From assembly GCA_947424985.1 (NCBI GenBank), contig CANDYN010000060.1, forward strand, positions 1-6,662: a DNA stretch of 6,662 bases, given 5' to 3'. This DNA comes from Rickettsiales bacterium. GTDB lineage: Bacteria; Pseudomonadota; Alphaproteobacteria; Rickettsiales; Deianiraeaceae. Made by a program: the position numbers and the translations under genes. The notes under the pieces are model-generated. The model was not told the origin of the DNA, searched no databases, and saw nothing but the letters and a program-made list of their open reading frames with translations. Shown piece after piece: positions 1 to 5,280 of this stretch. Numbering within the stretch: position 1 is the stretch's first letter; each line of letters opens with the position of its first letter.

Positions 1-47
1 TAAATCGTTTGCAAAAAATTGCTGATTTTATCTTTGTTTTCGCTCAT
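1..47 (-). CDS. Possible 5' end of a third operon gene, cut by window edge
   Basis: An ATG on the minus strand at 47-45 opens a frame of 15 codons plus two bases that stays open to the window edge (MSENKDKISNFLQTI). It begins 13 bases after the stop of the TIGR02186-like gene on the same strand, which is normal operon spacing. No convincing Shine-Dalgarno sequence precedes it (the upstream sequence is AT-rich). Fifteen residues are too few to identify a family; the visible part is hydrophilic with no signal peptide. It could equally be chance open sequence. Confidence 0.35.
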   Translation of the reverse strand, partial: MSENKDKISNFLQTI

Positions 48-60
48 GCTATTTGTGATA

Positions 61-750
61 CTAATTTCTATTAGTGAGGCTTTTGTAAAAGTCCAGTAAA
101 AAAGCAACAAGACAAGAAATTCCGATTGTAATTGCGATCGAAAGTATTGTATATATCGTTTTTTCGTTTTTCGCAAGCTTTTTAACAAAAGCCCCGTCTC
201 CGCTTAATACAACGTTAAAATACTCAGTGAAGATTGCTTTTATTTCTCCATTTTTTTTATCCAAAACATAAACTTTTGCGATGTATTTTCCGGTTTTTGC
301 CGTTTTCGGTATATTAATTTTTTCTCCAAAGAGTCCGTTTTCTTTAATTTTGATACCTTCTGTACTTATGTTCATAAGATCTTTTGATGTTAAGTCGTAA
401 TCAAGCGCAGGATTTGTTTTGTATTTTAAAAACCGTGTATAGTTTTTTGTCGTAGATCTTATATCTAAAAAGCCGTAATATTTTACCTTTTCTGTTTTAT
501 TTGAAGTTTTAACCAGTCCAAATCTGTTTTTAATCCTTGGTTTTATTTCGTATGCAACCTCGTCAAGATAGGTTAAAAGTACATAATCATAGTTATTTTT
601 TTCTAACAGTCCGTAAACATTAATGCTTTTGCCGGAAAAAATATCTCCGACATATATTGTATTTTTTGACAAGTTTATATCAAAGTTTGCTGCATTTGAA
701 AAGCTTGTGAGTAGGAACAAGAAAAGGCCTGAGACGAAAATTTTTGTCAT
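61..750 (-). CDS. TIGR02186/Alph_Pro_TM-like membrane-anchored protein
   Basis: A 229-residue protein with a clear N-terminal signal peptide (Lys3, hydrophobic core about 4-16, likely cleavage after SNA at 18-20). An extracytoplasmic beta-rich region follows (about 21-195), then one C-terminal transmembrane helix (about 200-220) with a short charged tail. This is the architecture of the alphaproteobacterial family TIGR02186 (Pfam Alph_Pro_TM): signal, 'I-x-V-Y-G' early strand (43-47), a glycine/leucine 'GLFGE' stretch (139-143), a 'TGKY' turn (153-156) and a terminal membrane span. The function of this family is not established. It starts one base after the stop of the TauE/SafE gene (TAA-T-ATG) without a strong Shine-Dalgarno, so translation is probably coupled. 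The tight pairing suggests a periplasmic accessory to the permease; that role is inference. Family assignment rests on architecture, motifs and context, since sequence divergence is high. Confidence 0.75.
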   Translation of the reverse strand: MTKIFVSGLFLFLLTSFSNAANFDINLSKNTIYVGDIFSGKSINVYGLLEKNNYDYVLLTYLDEVAYEIKPRIKNRFGLVKTSNKTEKVKYYGFLDIRSTTKNYTRFLKYKTNPALDYDLTSKDLMNISTEGIKIKENGLFGEKINIPKTAKTGKYIAKVYVLDKKNGEIKAIFTEYFNVVLSGDGAFVKKLAKNEKTIYTILSIAITIGISCLVAFLLDFYKSLTNRN

Positions 751-751
751 A

Positions 752-1732
752 TTATGATAAAACTGAGATTATATAAGGGTGCTGACCAATTGACAGAAGC
801 TTGAATCCAAACTGTGTTGCGATTGCTATTAATAAAATTCCGAAGCCAAGTTTTAAAAATGAGGTCGGTATAACTTTCGCAAGACCATTTCCAATTCTAA
901 CACCAAAAGCGGCGAATACGCAGGAAAATATTGCAATGAACGGATCGATAAAGCCTGTTGATGAGAATTGCATAATACATGCCGGTGTCGTACTAATTAA
1001 GGCAACCAAGGCTGATGTCATGGACGCAACCGCGATCGTTCTTCCGAATAAATACATAATTGCAGGCATGGCAATAAACCCACCACCAATCCCCATTAGC
1101 CCAGATAAAATTCCGATTGAAAATCCGCAGATCATTATCTTTGACCAATTTTGTATCCAATATTTTTTTCGTGCAGAATATTGACTTGAGACTTTCGGTG
1201 TAATTCCAAAATTTGATATAAAAGTTTCAAACTCTGCAACGCTTGAATAAAACTTTTTATCTCCGTGTTTTATACTTCTTGATGTTCGCTGTTCCTCTCT
1301 TTTTATTCCACCGACAAAAAGCGAAATAAAACCGTCAAAGCTTGTGAAGATCCCAATATATCCAACAAAAATCATATACATTGCGTATATTGCGGTATGA
1401 AAATATTCATTTGCGCTCATCAATATGAAGATTTTTGTTCCGCAATATGAGCCTAAGACGCTAAAAATTCCAAGTTTTAATCCAATTCCAAATTTAATAT
1501 TCCCGGATCCTGCATTTCTTAAGACATTTACACTTGAAATTGCCATAATTTGGAGCAGGGACGTTGCAATTGCGATATTTGTCGGTATTCCGGAGAAAAT
1601 CATGATCGGAACAGCGATAATCCCACCACCAATTCCATAAAGTCCTGATAATAATCCAGATAAAAGCCCGATTGCAACAAGCGATTGCAAACTTATTGAC
1701 ATTTGTGCAATCGGTAGGTATATATCGAACAT
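752..1732 (-). CDS. TauE/SafE family sulfite/organosulfonate exporter-like permease
   Basis: A 326-residue polytopic inner-membrane protein with the internal duplication diagnostic of TauE/SafE permeases. 'GLLSGLYGIGGG' at 26-37 is mirrored by 'GILSGLMGIGGG' at 207-218, each followed by a hydrophobic 'P-x-x-M' segment (VPIM at 41-44, AMPAIM at 221-226). About four membrane spans lie in each half, joined by a charged hydrophilic loop (about 142-197). Members export sulfite, sulfoacetate or related small anions, but the substrate cannot be read from sequence. At 326 residues it is longer than minimal family members (about 250) because of the central loop, like the alphaproteobacterial variants paired with TIGR02186 proteins. 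The ATG at 1732 is preceded by only a weak Shine-Dalgarno (AAGAT); an internal ATG at residue 11 is a less likely start. It is the first gene of the leftward operon and diverges from mtaB. Confidence 0.9.
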   Translation of the reverse strand: MFDIYLPIAQMSISLQSLVAIGLLSGLLSGLYGIGGGIIAVPIMIFSGIPTNIAIATSLLQIMAISSVNVLRNAGSGNIKFGIGLKLGIFSVLGSYCGTKIFILMSANEYFHTAIYAMYMIFVGYIGIFTSFDGFISLFVGGIKREEQRTSRSIKHGDKKFYSSVAEFETFISNFGITPKVSSQYSARKKYWIQNWSKIMICGFSIGILSGLMGIGGGFIAMPAIMYLFGRTIAVASMTSALVALISTTPACIMQFSSTGFIDPFIAIFSCVFAAFGVRIGNGLAKVIPTSFLKLGFGILLIAIATQFGFKLLSIGQHPYIISVLS

Positions 1733-1759
1733 AAAATTATCTTGAATAATATTTTCAGT

Positions 1760-1788
1760 AGTATATCACAAAAAATACGTCTTTGCAA
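1760..1788 (-). promoter_or_regulatory. Predicted promoter of the leftward tauE/TIGR02186 operon
   Basis: On the minus strand TTGCAA (1788-1783, 4/6 to TTGACA) is followed after exactly 17 bases by TATACT (1765-1760, 5/6 to TATAAT). Transcription would start near 1753, giving a leader of about 20 bases before the ATG at 1732. The element fills most of the 63-base divergent gap, so expression of this operon and of mtaB may influence each other. No equally good plus-strand promoter for mtaB was found in the same gap. Prediction is by consensus match only. Confidence 0.5.
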
Positions 1789-1795
1789 GCAAAAT

Positions 1796-3100
1796 ATGTC
1801 TGAAAGTAAAAAAACTTCAGTAATTAACCTAGGTTGTCGCTTAAACGGCTATGAAAGCAGTGTTATTGACGGAATTTTAAAACAAGAAGGTATGAGTGAG
1901 GATTGTATCGTGATAAATACTTGTGCGGTAACTGCTGAAGCTGAAAGAAAATCAAGGCAGGAAATTAGGCGAATCAAAAAACTCAATCCGGACAAAAAAA
2001 TCTTGGTTACTGGCTGTGCATCTCAGATAAATCCTGATCAATTTACAAGCATGATTGAAGTTGACAAGGTTATTGGAAATGGATATAAAACCGATGCGAA
2101 TGTTTATAAAGAAATTGCAGGAGAGTGGACTTCGGGGCTTCAAGTTAACACAGAAAAAGCAATTATTAACGATATAATGTCAATAAAAGACACGGCGCTT
2201 CATTTAGCTCCGGATACACAGGATAGAACAAGGGCGTTTGTTCAAATTCAAAACGGTTGTAATCATAGATGTACTTTTTGTATAATCCCGTATGGACGTG
2301 GAAATTCACGCTCTGTTCCCGTTGCTCAGATTATTGAAAATATTGCAAAATTGGTTGACGAAGATGGATATAACGAAGTTGTTTTAACCGGTGTTGATAT
2401 TACGGATTACGGCTCAAATTTACCGGCAAATCCAAGCCTTGGTTCGCTCTGTAAAAGGATTTTATCTCATACTAGCTTGAAACGTCTCAGGCTTTCATCG
2501 ATCGATGTTGCTGAGGTTGATGAAGATATATTGGATTTACTTGCAAATAACGAAAGATTTATGCCATATTTTCACATAAGTTTGCAATCTGGAAATGATT
2601 TAATTTTAAAAAGAATGAAACGGAGACATTTGCGTGACGATGTTTTTAAATTTTGTGAAAAAATTAGAAATTTACGCCCCAATATCGGCCTTGGTGCTGA
2701 TATAATTTGTGGATTTCCAACTGAAACCGATGAAATGTTTGAAGATACAAAAAACCTACTTCGTGAAACTGGGATTTGTTATCTTCACGCTTTTGCATAT
2801 TCCCAAAGAAGCGGAACACCAGCCGCAAAAATGCCACAAGTCTTACTTTCAAAAAGAAAGGAACGAACGGCTGGGTTAATTAAAATTGGTAATGAAAACT
2901 TAGAAGAGTTCTTGAAAAAAATGGTTGGCACTGAGCAAAAAATTATTCTTGAGAGAGATTTTACCGGAAGATGCGAAAATTTTGCAAAGATTTGCTTTAA
3001 GGATGTAGATATTATCAAAAATAGGTTTAAATTCGGTGAAATTATTAATTGTAAGATTGTTTCAAGTGAGGGGGGTGTTTTGATTGGGGTTAATATTTAG
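1796..3100 (+). CDS. mtaB: tRNA t6A37 methylthiotransferase MtaB
   Basis: A 434-residue radical-SAM methylthiotransferase that converts t6A to ms2t6A at position 37 of tRNAs reading ANN codons. Three domains are visible. The N-terminal UPF0004/MTTase domain has its three cluster-binding cysteines in LGCRLN (C14), INTCAVT (C43) and VTGCASQ (C74). The radical SAM core has CxxxCxxC at C155, C159 and C162 within 'GCNHRCTFCIIPYGRG', plus 'LTGVDITDYG' and 'HISLQSGND'. A C-terminal TRAM-like RNA-binding region spans about 375-434. The LGCRLN form and 'GRGNSRS' favour MtaB over MiaB (usually LGCxMN) and RimO. The open frame extends back to a TTG at 1742, but the ATG at 1796 puts the first cysteine at residue 14, as usual in the family, and leaves room for the divergent promoter. 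No good Shine-Dalgarno precedes the ATG. All key cysteines are intact. Confidence 0.93.
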   Translation: MSESKKTSVINLGCRLNGYESSVIDGILKQEGMSEDCIVINTCAVTAEAERKSRQEIRRIKKLNPDKKILVTGCASQINPDQFTSMIEVDKVIGNGYKTDANVYKEIAGEWTSGLQVNTEKAIINDIMSIKDTALHLAPDTQDRTRAFVQIQNGCNHRCTFCIIPYGRGNSRSVPVAQIIENIAKLVDEDGYNEVVLTGVDITDYGSNLPANPSLGSLCKRILSHTSLKRLRLSSIDVAEVDEDILDLLANNERFMPYFHISLQSGNDLILKRMKRRHLRDDVFKFCEKIRNLRPNIGLGADIICGFPTETDEMFEDTKNLLRETGICYLHAFAYSQRSGTPAAKMPQVLLSKRKERTAGLIKIGNENLEEFLKKMVGTEQKIILERDFTGRCENFAKICFKDVDIIKNRFKFGEIINCKIVSSEGGVLIGVNI

Positions 3101-3165
3101 TATTAGACTTACAAATAAATTGTAGAAATGGTCATAGTTTTATTGGCATTTTTAAAAAATTATTC

Positions 3166-3194
3166 TTGACATTTATAAAATCATTAGCCATAAT
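3166..3194 (+). promoter_or_regulatory. Predicted sigma70-type promoter of the XRE regulator
   Basis: A perfect TTGACA (3166-3171), 17-base spacer and CATAAT (3189-3194, 5/6 to TATAAT). The predicted transcription start near 3201 gives an 18-base leader to the ATG at 3219, with no recognisable Shine-Dalgarno in it. The 11 bases TTCTTGACATT at 3163-3173 recur exactly at the promoter of the TPR gene (5220-5230). Confidence 0.65.
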
Positions 3195-3218
3195 AAGCGG
3201 CATATTTTTGTGTTATAT

Positions 3219-3551
3219 ATGGCTGTTAAAGCAAACTTGAAATTGGTTGTTACAGCGACAAATAACCGTGATTTCTATAGACAAATTGGCAAAAATATTC
3301 AATATTTTAGGAAAATCAAGGGTTTGAAGCAGACGGATATTGCGGCAAAGGTTGGTGTTTCACCTCAGCAAGTTCAAAAGTATGAGTCGGGTCAGGGTTC
3401 GGTTTATACGCATATGCTTGTTTCAATTTGTCATGTTTTAGATATTACCATGTCTGAGCTGTTGTCTTTTAAATCAACTGAGTCAACCGAGGAAAACGTA
3501 AATGAAAAAAGATTTGCGCGAATGGGTATAGGCGATAAATCGGAATTTTAG
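3219..3551 (+). CDS. XRE/Cro-family helix-turn-helix transcriptional regulator
   Basis: A 110-residue cytoplasmic DNA-binding protein with one HTH_3/XRE domain at about 24-82. It begins 'IGKNIQYFRKIKGLKQTD', continues 'IAAKVGVSPQQVQKYESG' and ends 'LDITMSELL'. The recognition helix is around SPQQVQKYESG (48-58). The 'SPQQVQKYE' form is common among small alphaproteobacterial regulators of this type. A hydrophilic N-terminal arm (1-20) and a charged, probably disordered C-terminal tail (84-110) flank it; there is no ligand-binding domain. The frame extends upstream to a GTG at 3210, but the ATG at 3219 is preferred because it lies a normal leader length after a near-consensus promoter. It is monocistronic by spacing: 118 bases after mtaB and over 100 before gpmI. 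Target genes cannot be told from sequence; autoregulation is possible. Confidence 0.88.
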   Translation: MAVKANLKLVVTATNNRDFYRQIGKNIQYFRKIKGLKQTDIAAKVGVSPQQVQKYESGQGSVYTHMLVSICHVLDITMSELLSFKSTESTEENVNEKRFARMGIGDKSEF

Positions 3552-3605
3552 CATTGCGTTCTTTTTAGAGCTGTAAAATTTCTGTTTTGATAATTATCTT
3601 GGGGC

Positions 3606-3635
3606 ATGTCATGGCTTTCTCGAATGACATTTTTC
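3606..3635 (+). terminator. Weak terminator-like inverted repeat after the XRE gene
   Basis: A perfect 7-base inverted repeat, ATGTCAT (3606-3612) and ATGACAT (3624-3630), encloses an 11-base loop and runs into TTTTT ending at about 3635. The position between the XRE stop (3551) and gpmI fits a factor-independent terminator, but the stem has only two G-C pairs and would be weak. It could instead be an operator for a dimeric regulator, or chance. Confidence 0.3.
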
Positions 3636-3668
3636 TATTTCTTTAGTTTTAGTTGATTTGTTTTTTGC

Positions 3669-3673
3669 AAAGG
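3669..3673 (+). promoter_or_regulatory. Shine-Dalgarno AAAGG that points to an out-of-frame ATG
   Basis: AAAGG lies six bases before the ATG at 3680, ideal spacing. That ATG is not in the GpmI frame. The in-frame GTG at 3673 overlaps this motif and therefore cannot use it, and the in-frame TTG at 3658 has no Shine-Dalgarno. This site is what makes the gpmI start questionable. Confidence 0.55.
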
Positions 3674-5193
3674 TGTATAATGGTAAAAAAGTTTTTCTTT
3701 GTATACTTGATGGTTTTGCGTTTGGAGATGAAAACAATCCACATAATGCCGTTGCAAAGGCTAAAATGCCAAATTTGAAAGCAATTCTAAAAAAATATCC
3801 AAATACAGAGATACAAACGTCGGGCAATGCAGTTGGACTTGATGAAGGACAAATGGGAAACTCTGAAGTCGGACACATGACGATCGGAGCAGGGCGTATT
3901 CTGATGCAGGATTTGGTGAAAATTAATCTGGATATAGAACATGATAAATTACGTGAAAAAGAAATTATTAAAAATGCGATAAGCAATCTGAAAAACAGTG
4001 GAAAATCTTTACATTTAATCGGGCTTTACTCAAATGGCGGTGTTCACTCTCATCAGGATCATATTGACCACATAGCGAAACTTTTTGCGGATAATGGAAT
4101 TTTGGTAAATTTACATATAATAACAGATGGTCGCGATACACCACCAAAAAATTTTATCAATGGTGGTTTTACTGATATTTTATCTCTTGTACGGGAAAAT
4201 AAGAGAATAAGGATTTCAACAATTTCCGGAAGATACTTTGCGATGGATAGAGACAACAAGTGGGATAGAGTAAAGCTTGCACTTGATGCAGTCGTTTTTG
4301 CAAAAGGTGAAAAATTTGCTGAAGTAAAAGATTTAATTGAATCAAACAAACAAAGTAATAAAAATGGTGATGAGTTTATAACTCCTTCAATTATATCTGA
4401 TTATCAAGGTGCGAAAGAGGGTGATATGTTTTTGATCGCAAATTTTCGTGCGGATAGAGTTCGTCAGCTTGCAGCGGCCTTAACGGGTGATTTTGTTTTA
4501 TATGAAAAGCCGCTTTCCTTTGACTTAATATGTCAAACAAAATATTATGACAATATAAAAGCAAAGGTTTTGTATCAAAAAGATGAAGTATTGGATGGGC
4601 TTTGTGAGGTTTTTGCAAAGAATGAATTAAAACAACTGAAAGTTGCAGAAAGCGAAAAATATGCTCATATTACTTTTTTTATAAACGGTGGACGTGAGGA
4701 GCTTTTTGAGGGCGAAGAACGAATCTTAATACCTTCGCCGGATGTTAAAACTTACGATGAAAAGCCGGAGATGTCGATCATGAAGCTCAAGGAAACGCTC
4801 GTTGAAAAGATAAAAATCAATGAGTTTAATTTGATAATTGCGAATATTGCCAATGGGGATATGGTTGGACATACGGGTAATTTTGACGCATGTGTTTTGG
4901 CTGCAAAATCAATTGATGACGTTGTTTGTGAGCTTGAGAGGGTTGCTACTGAAAATAATTATATTATGATAATAACGGCAGATCATGGAAATATCGAGGA
5001 AATGATTGATAAAAATGGGCAAATTCATACGCAGCATACAACAGGTCCCGTTCCGATAATTTTTTGTGGAAAAGAGTTTGATGGAAAAAAAATTGACTTT
5101 CTTGAAAATGCAAGCCTTGCAAATATCGCACCAACGATTTTGAAGATTTGCAATTTAAAATCAAACTCAAAACTGGAAGACCCTTTGTTTTAA
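3673..5193 (+). CDS. gpmI: 2,3-bisphosphoglycerate-independent phosphoglycerate mutase
   Basis: This enzyme interconverts 3- and 2-phosphoglycerate in glycolysis and gluconeogenesis, in the cytoplasm, using two Mn2+ ions and a phosphoserine intermediate. All catalytic elements are intact (codon positions): the N-terminal metal aspartate in ILDGF (3709), catalytic serine in GNSEVGH (3862), GGVHSHQDH (His 4045), ITDGRDTPP, GRYFAMDRDNKWDRV, NFRADRVRQ, the metal ligands in GDMVGH (Asp 4858, His 4870), ADHGN (Asp 4981, His 4984) and HTQHT (His 5035). Length is about 506 residues, normal for the family (about 510). The start is unresolved. In-frame choices are TTG 3658 or GTG 3673, neither with a Shine-Dalgarno. 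The AAAGG-ATG pair at 3669-3682 is one frame off, and joining it at the 3685-3691 A-run would give MVKKVFLCILDG, with the serine at residue 62 as in the Bacillus enzyme. GTG 3673 is used here as the nominal in-frame start. It stands alone, 87 bases before the TPR gene. Confidence 0.93.
   Translation: MYNGKKVFLCILDGFAFGDENNPHNAVAKAKMPNLKAILKKYPNTEIQTSGNAVGLDEGQMGNSEVGHMTIGAGRILMQDLVKINLDIEHDKLREKEIIKNAISNLKNSGKSLHLIGLYSNGGVHSHQDHIDHIAKLFADNGILVNLHIITDGRDTPPKNFINGGFTDILSLVRENKRIRISTISGRYFAMDRDNKWDRVKLALDAVVFAKGEKFAEVKDLIESNKQSNKNGDEFITPSIISDYQGAKEGDMFLIANFRADRVRQLAAALTGDFVLYEKPLSFDLICQTKYYDNIKAKVLYQKDEVLDGLCEVFAKNELKQLKVAESEKYAHITFFINGGREELFEGEERILIPSPDVKTYDEKPEMSIMKLKETLVEKIKINEFNLIIANIANGDMVGHTGNFDACVLAAKSIDDVVCELERVATENNYIMIITADHGNIEEMIDKNGQIHTQHTTGPVPIIFCGKEFDGKKIDFLENASLANIAPTILKICNLKSNSKLEDPLF
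3685..3691 (+). other. A_AAA_AAG slippery heptamer at the gpmI frame junction
   Basis: Read from the ATG at 3680 the codons are ATG GTA AAA AAG, so the heptamer A-AAA-AAG is phased exactly as a -1 slippery site, the same motif as E. coli dnaX. A -1 slip moves the ribosome into GTT TTT CTT, which is the GpmI frame. Without the slip, the ATG frame ends at TGA 3776-3778 after 32 codons. The Shine-Dalgarno at 3669-3673 lies 11 bases upstream. No strong downstream hairpin was seen. A one-base deletion (A7 to A6) would look identical. Confidence 0.4.
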
Positions 5194-5221
5194 CCTTATT
5201 GGATCCATGCAAAAATTCCTT

Positions 5222-5250
5222 CTTGACATTAATATTTTTTTAAACTATAT
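5222..5250 (+). promoter_or_regulatory. Predicted housekeeping promoter of the TPR gene
   Basis: CTTGAC (5222-5227), 17 bases, then CTATAT (5245-5250): an exact match to the rhizobial/alphaproteobacterial housekeeping promoter form CTTGAC-N17-CTATAT. Equivalently it reads TTGACA-17-TATATA. The predicted transcription start near 5257 leaves a leader of about 24 bases, which includes the Shine-Dalgarno. Confidence 0.7.
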
Positions 5251-5266
5251 AGTCCAAGTAGTGTGT

Positions 5267-5272
5267 AAAAGG
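5267..5272 (+). promoter_or_regulatory. Shine-Dalgarno of the TPR gene
   Basis: AAAAGG followed by eight A/T bases before the ATG at 5281. It fixes the start of the TPR gene and is one of the few clear ribosome-binding sites in this window. Confidence 0.65.
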
Positions 5273-5280
5273 AAAAAAAT

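Noticed and set aside
801..1184. 127-codon plus-strand open frame inside the TauE/SafE gene
   Set aside because: It lies opposite a conserved membrane protein, its product (PNCVAIAINKIPKPSFKNEV and so on) resembles no family, and it has no initiation signal. Low stop density opposite hydrophobic codons explains it.
1742..1795. TTG-initiated N-terminal extension of MtaB
   Set aside because: It would add 18 residues not typical of the family and cover the minus-strand promoter. The ATG at 1796 places the first cluster cysteine at residue 14.
3126..3154. AAATG/CATTT hairpin as an mtaB terminator
   Set aside because: A five-base AT-rich stem with a 16-base loop is too weak to call.
3606..3656. 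Short upstream frame of 16 codons (MSWLSRMTFFYFFSFS) and an 11-codon frame at 3611-3646, as gpmI leader peptides
   Set aside because: No properly spaced Shine-Dalgarno, no codon-repeat attenuation signature, and the region is better explained by the inverted repeat.
3653..3681. Promoter-like TTGATT-17 bases-TATAAT overlapping the gpmI start region
   Set aside because: The consensus match is strong, but transcription would begin near 3688, after every usable gpmI start and just before the N-terminal metal aspartate codon at 3709, so it cannot serve gpmI. Probably chance overlap with GTGTATAATGG around the ATG.
3609..3986. 125-codon minus-strand open frame antisense to the start of gpmI
   Set aside because: It overlaps the most conserved part of gpmI, including the catalytic serine region, and has no family resemblance or promoter.
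5200..5207. TGGATCCA palindrome after gpmI as a terminator
   Set aside because: Only eight bases with no loop and no following T-run. No convincing terminator was found after gpmI.
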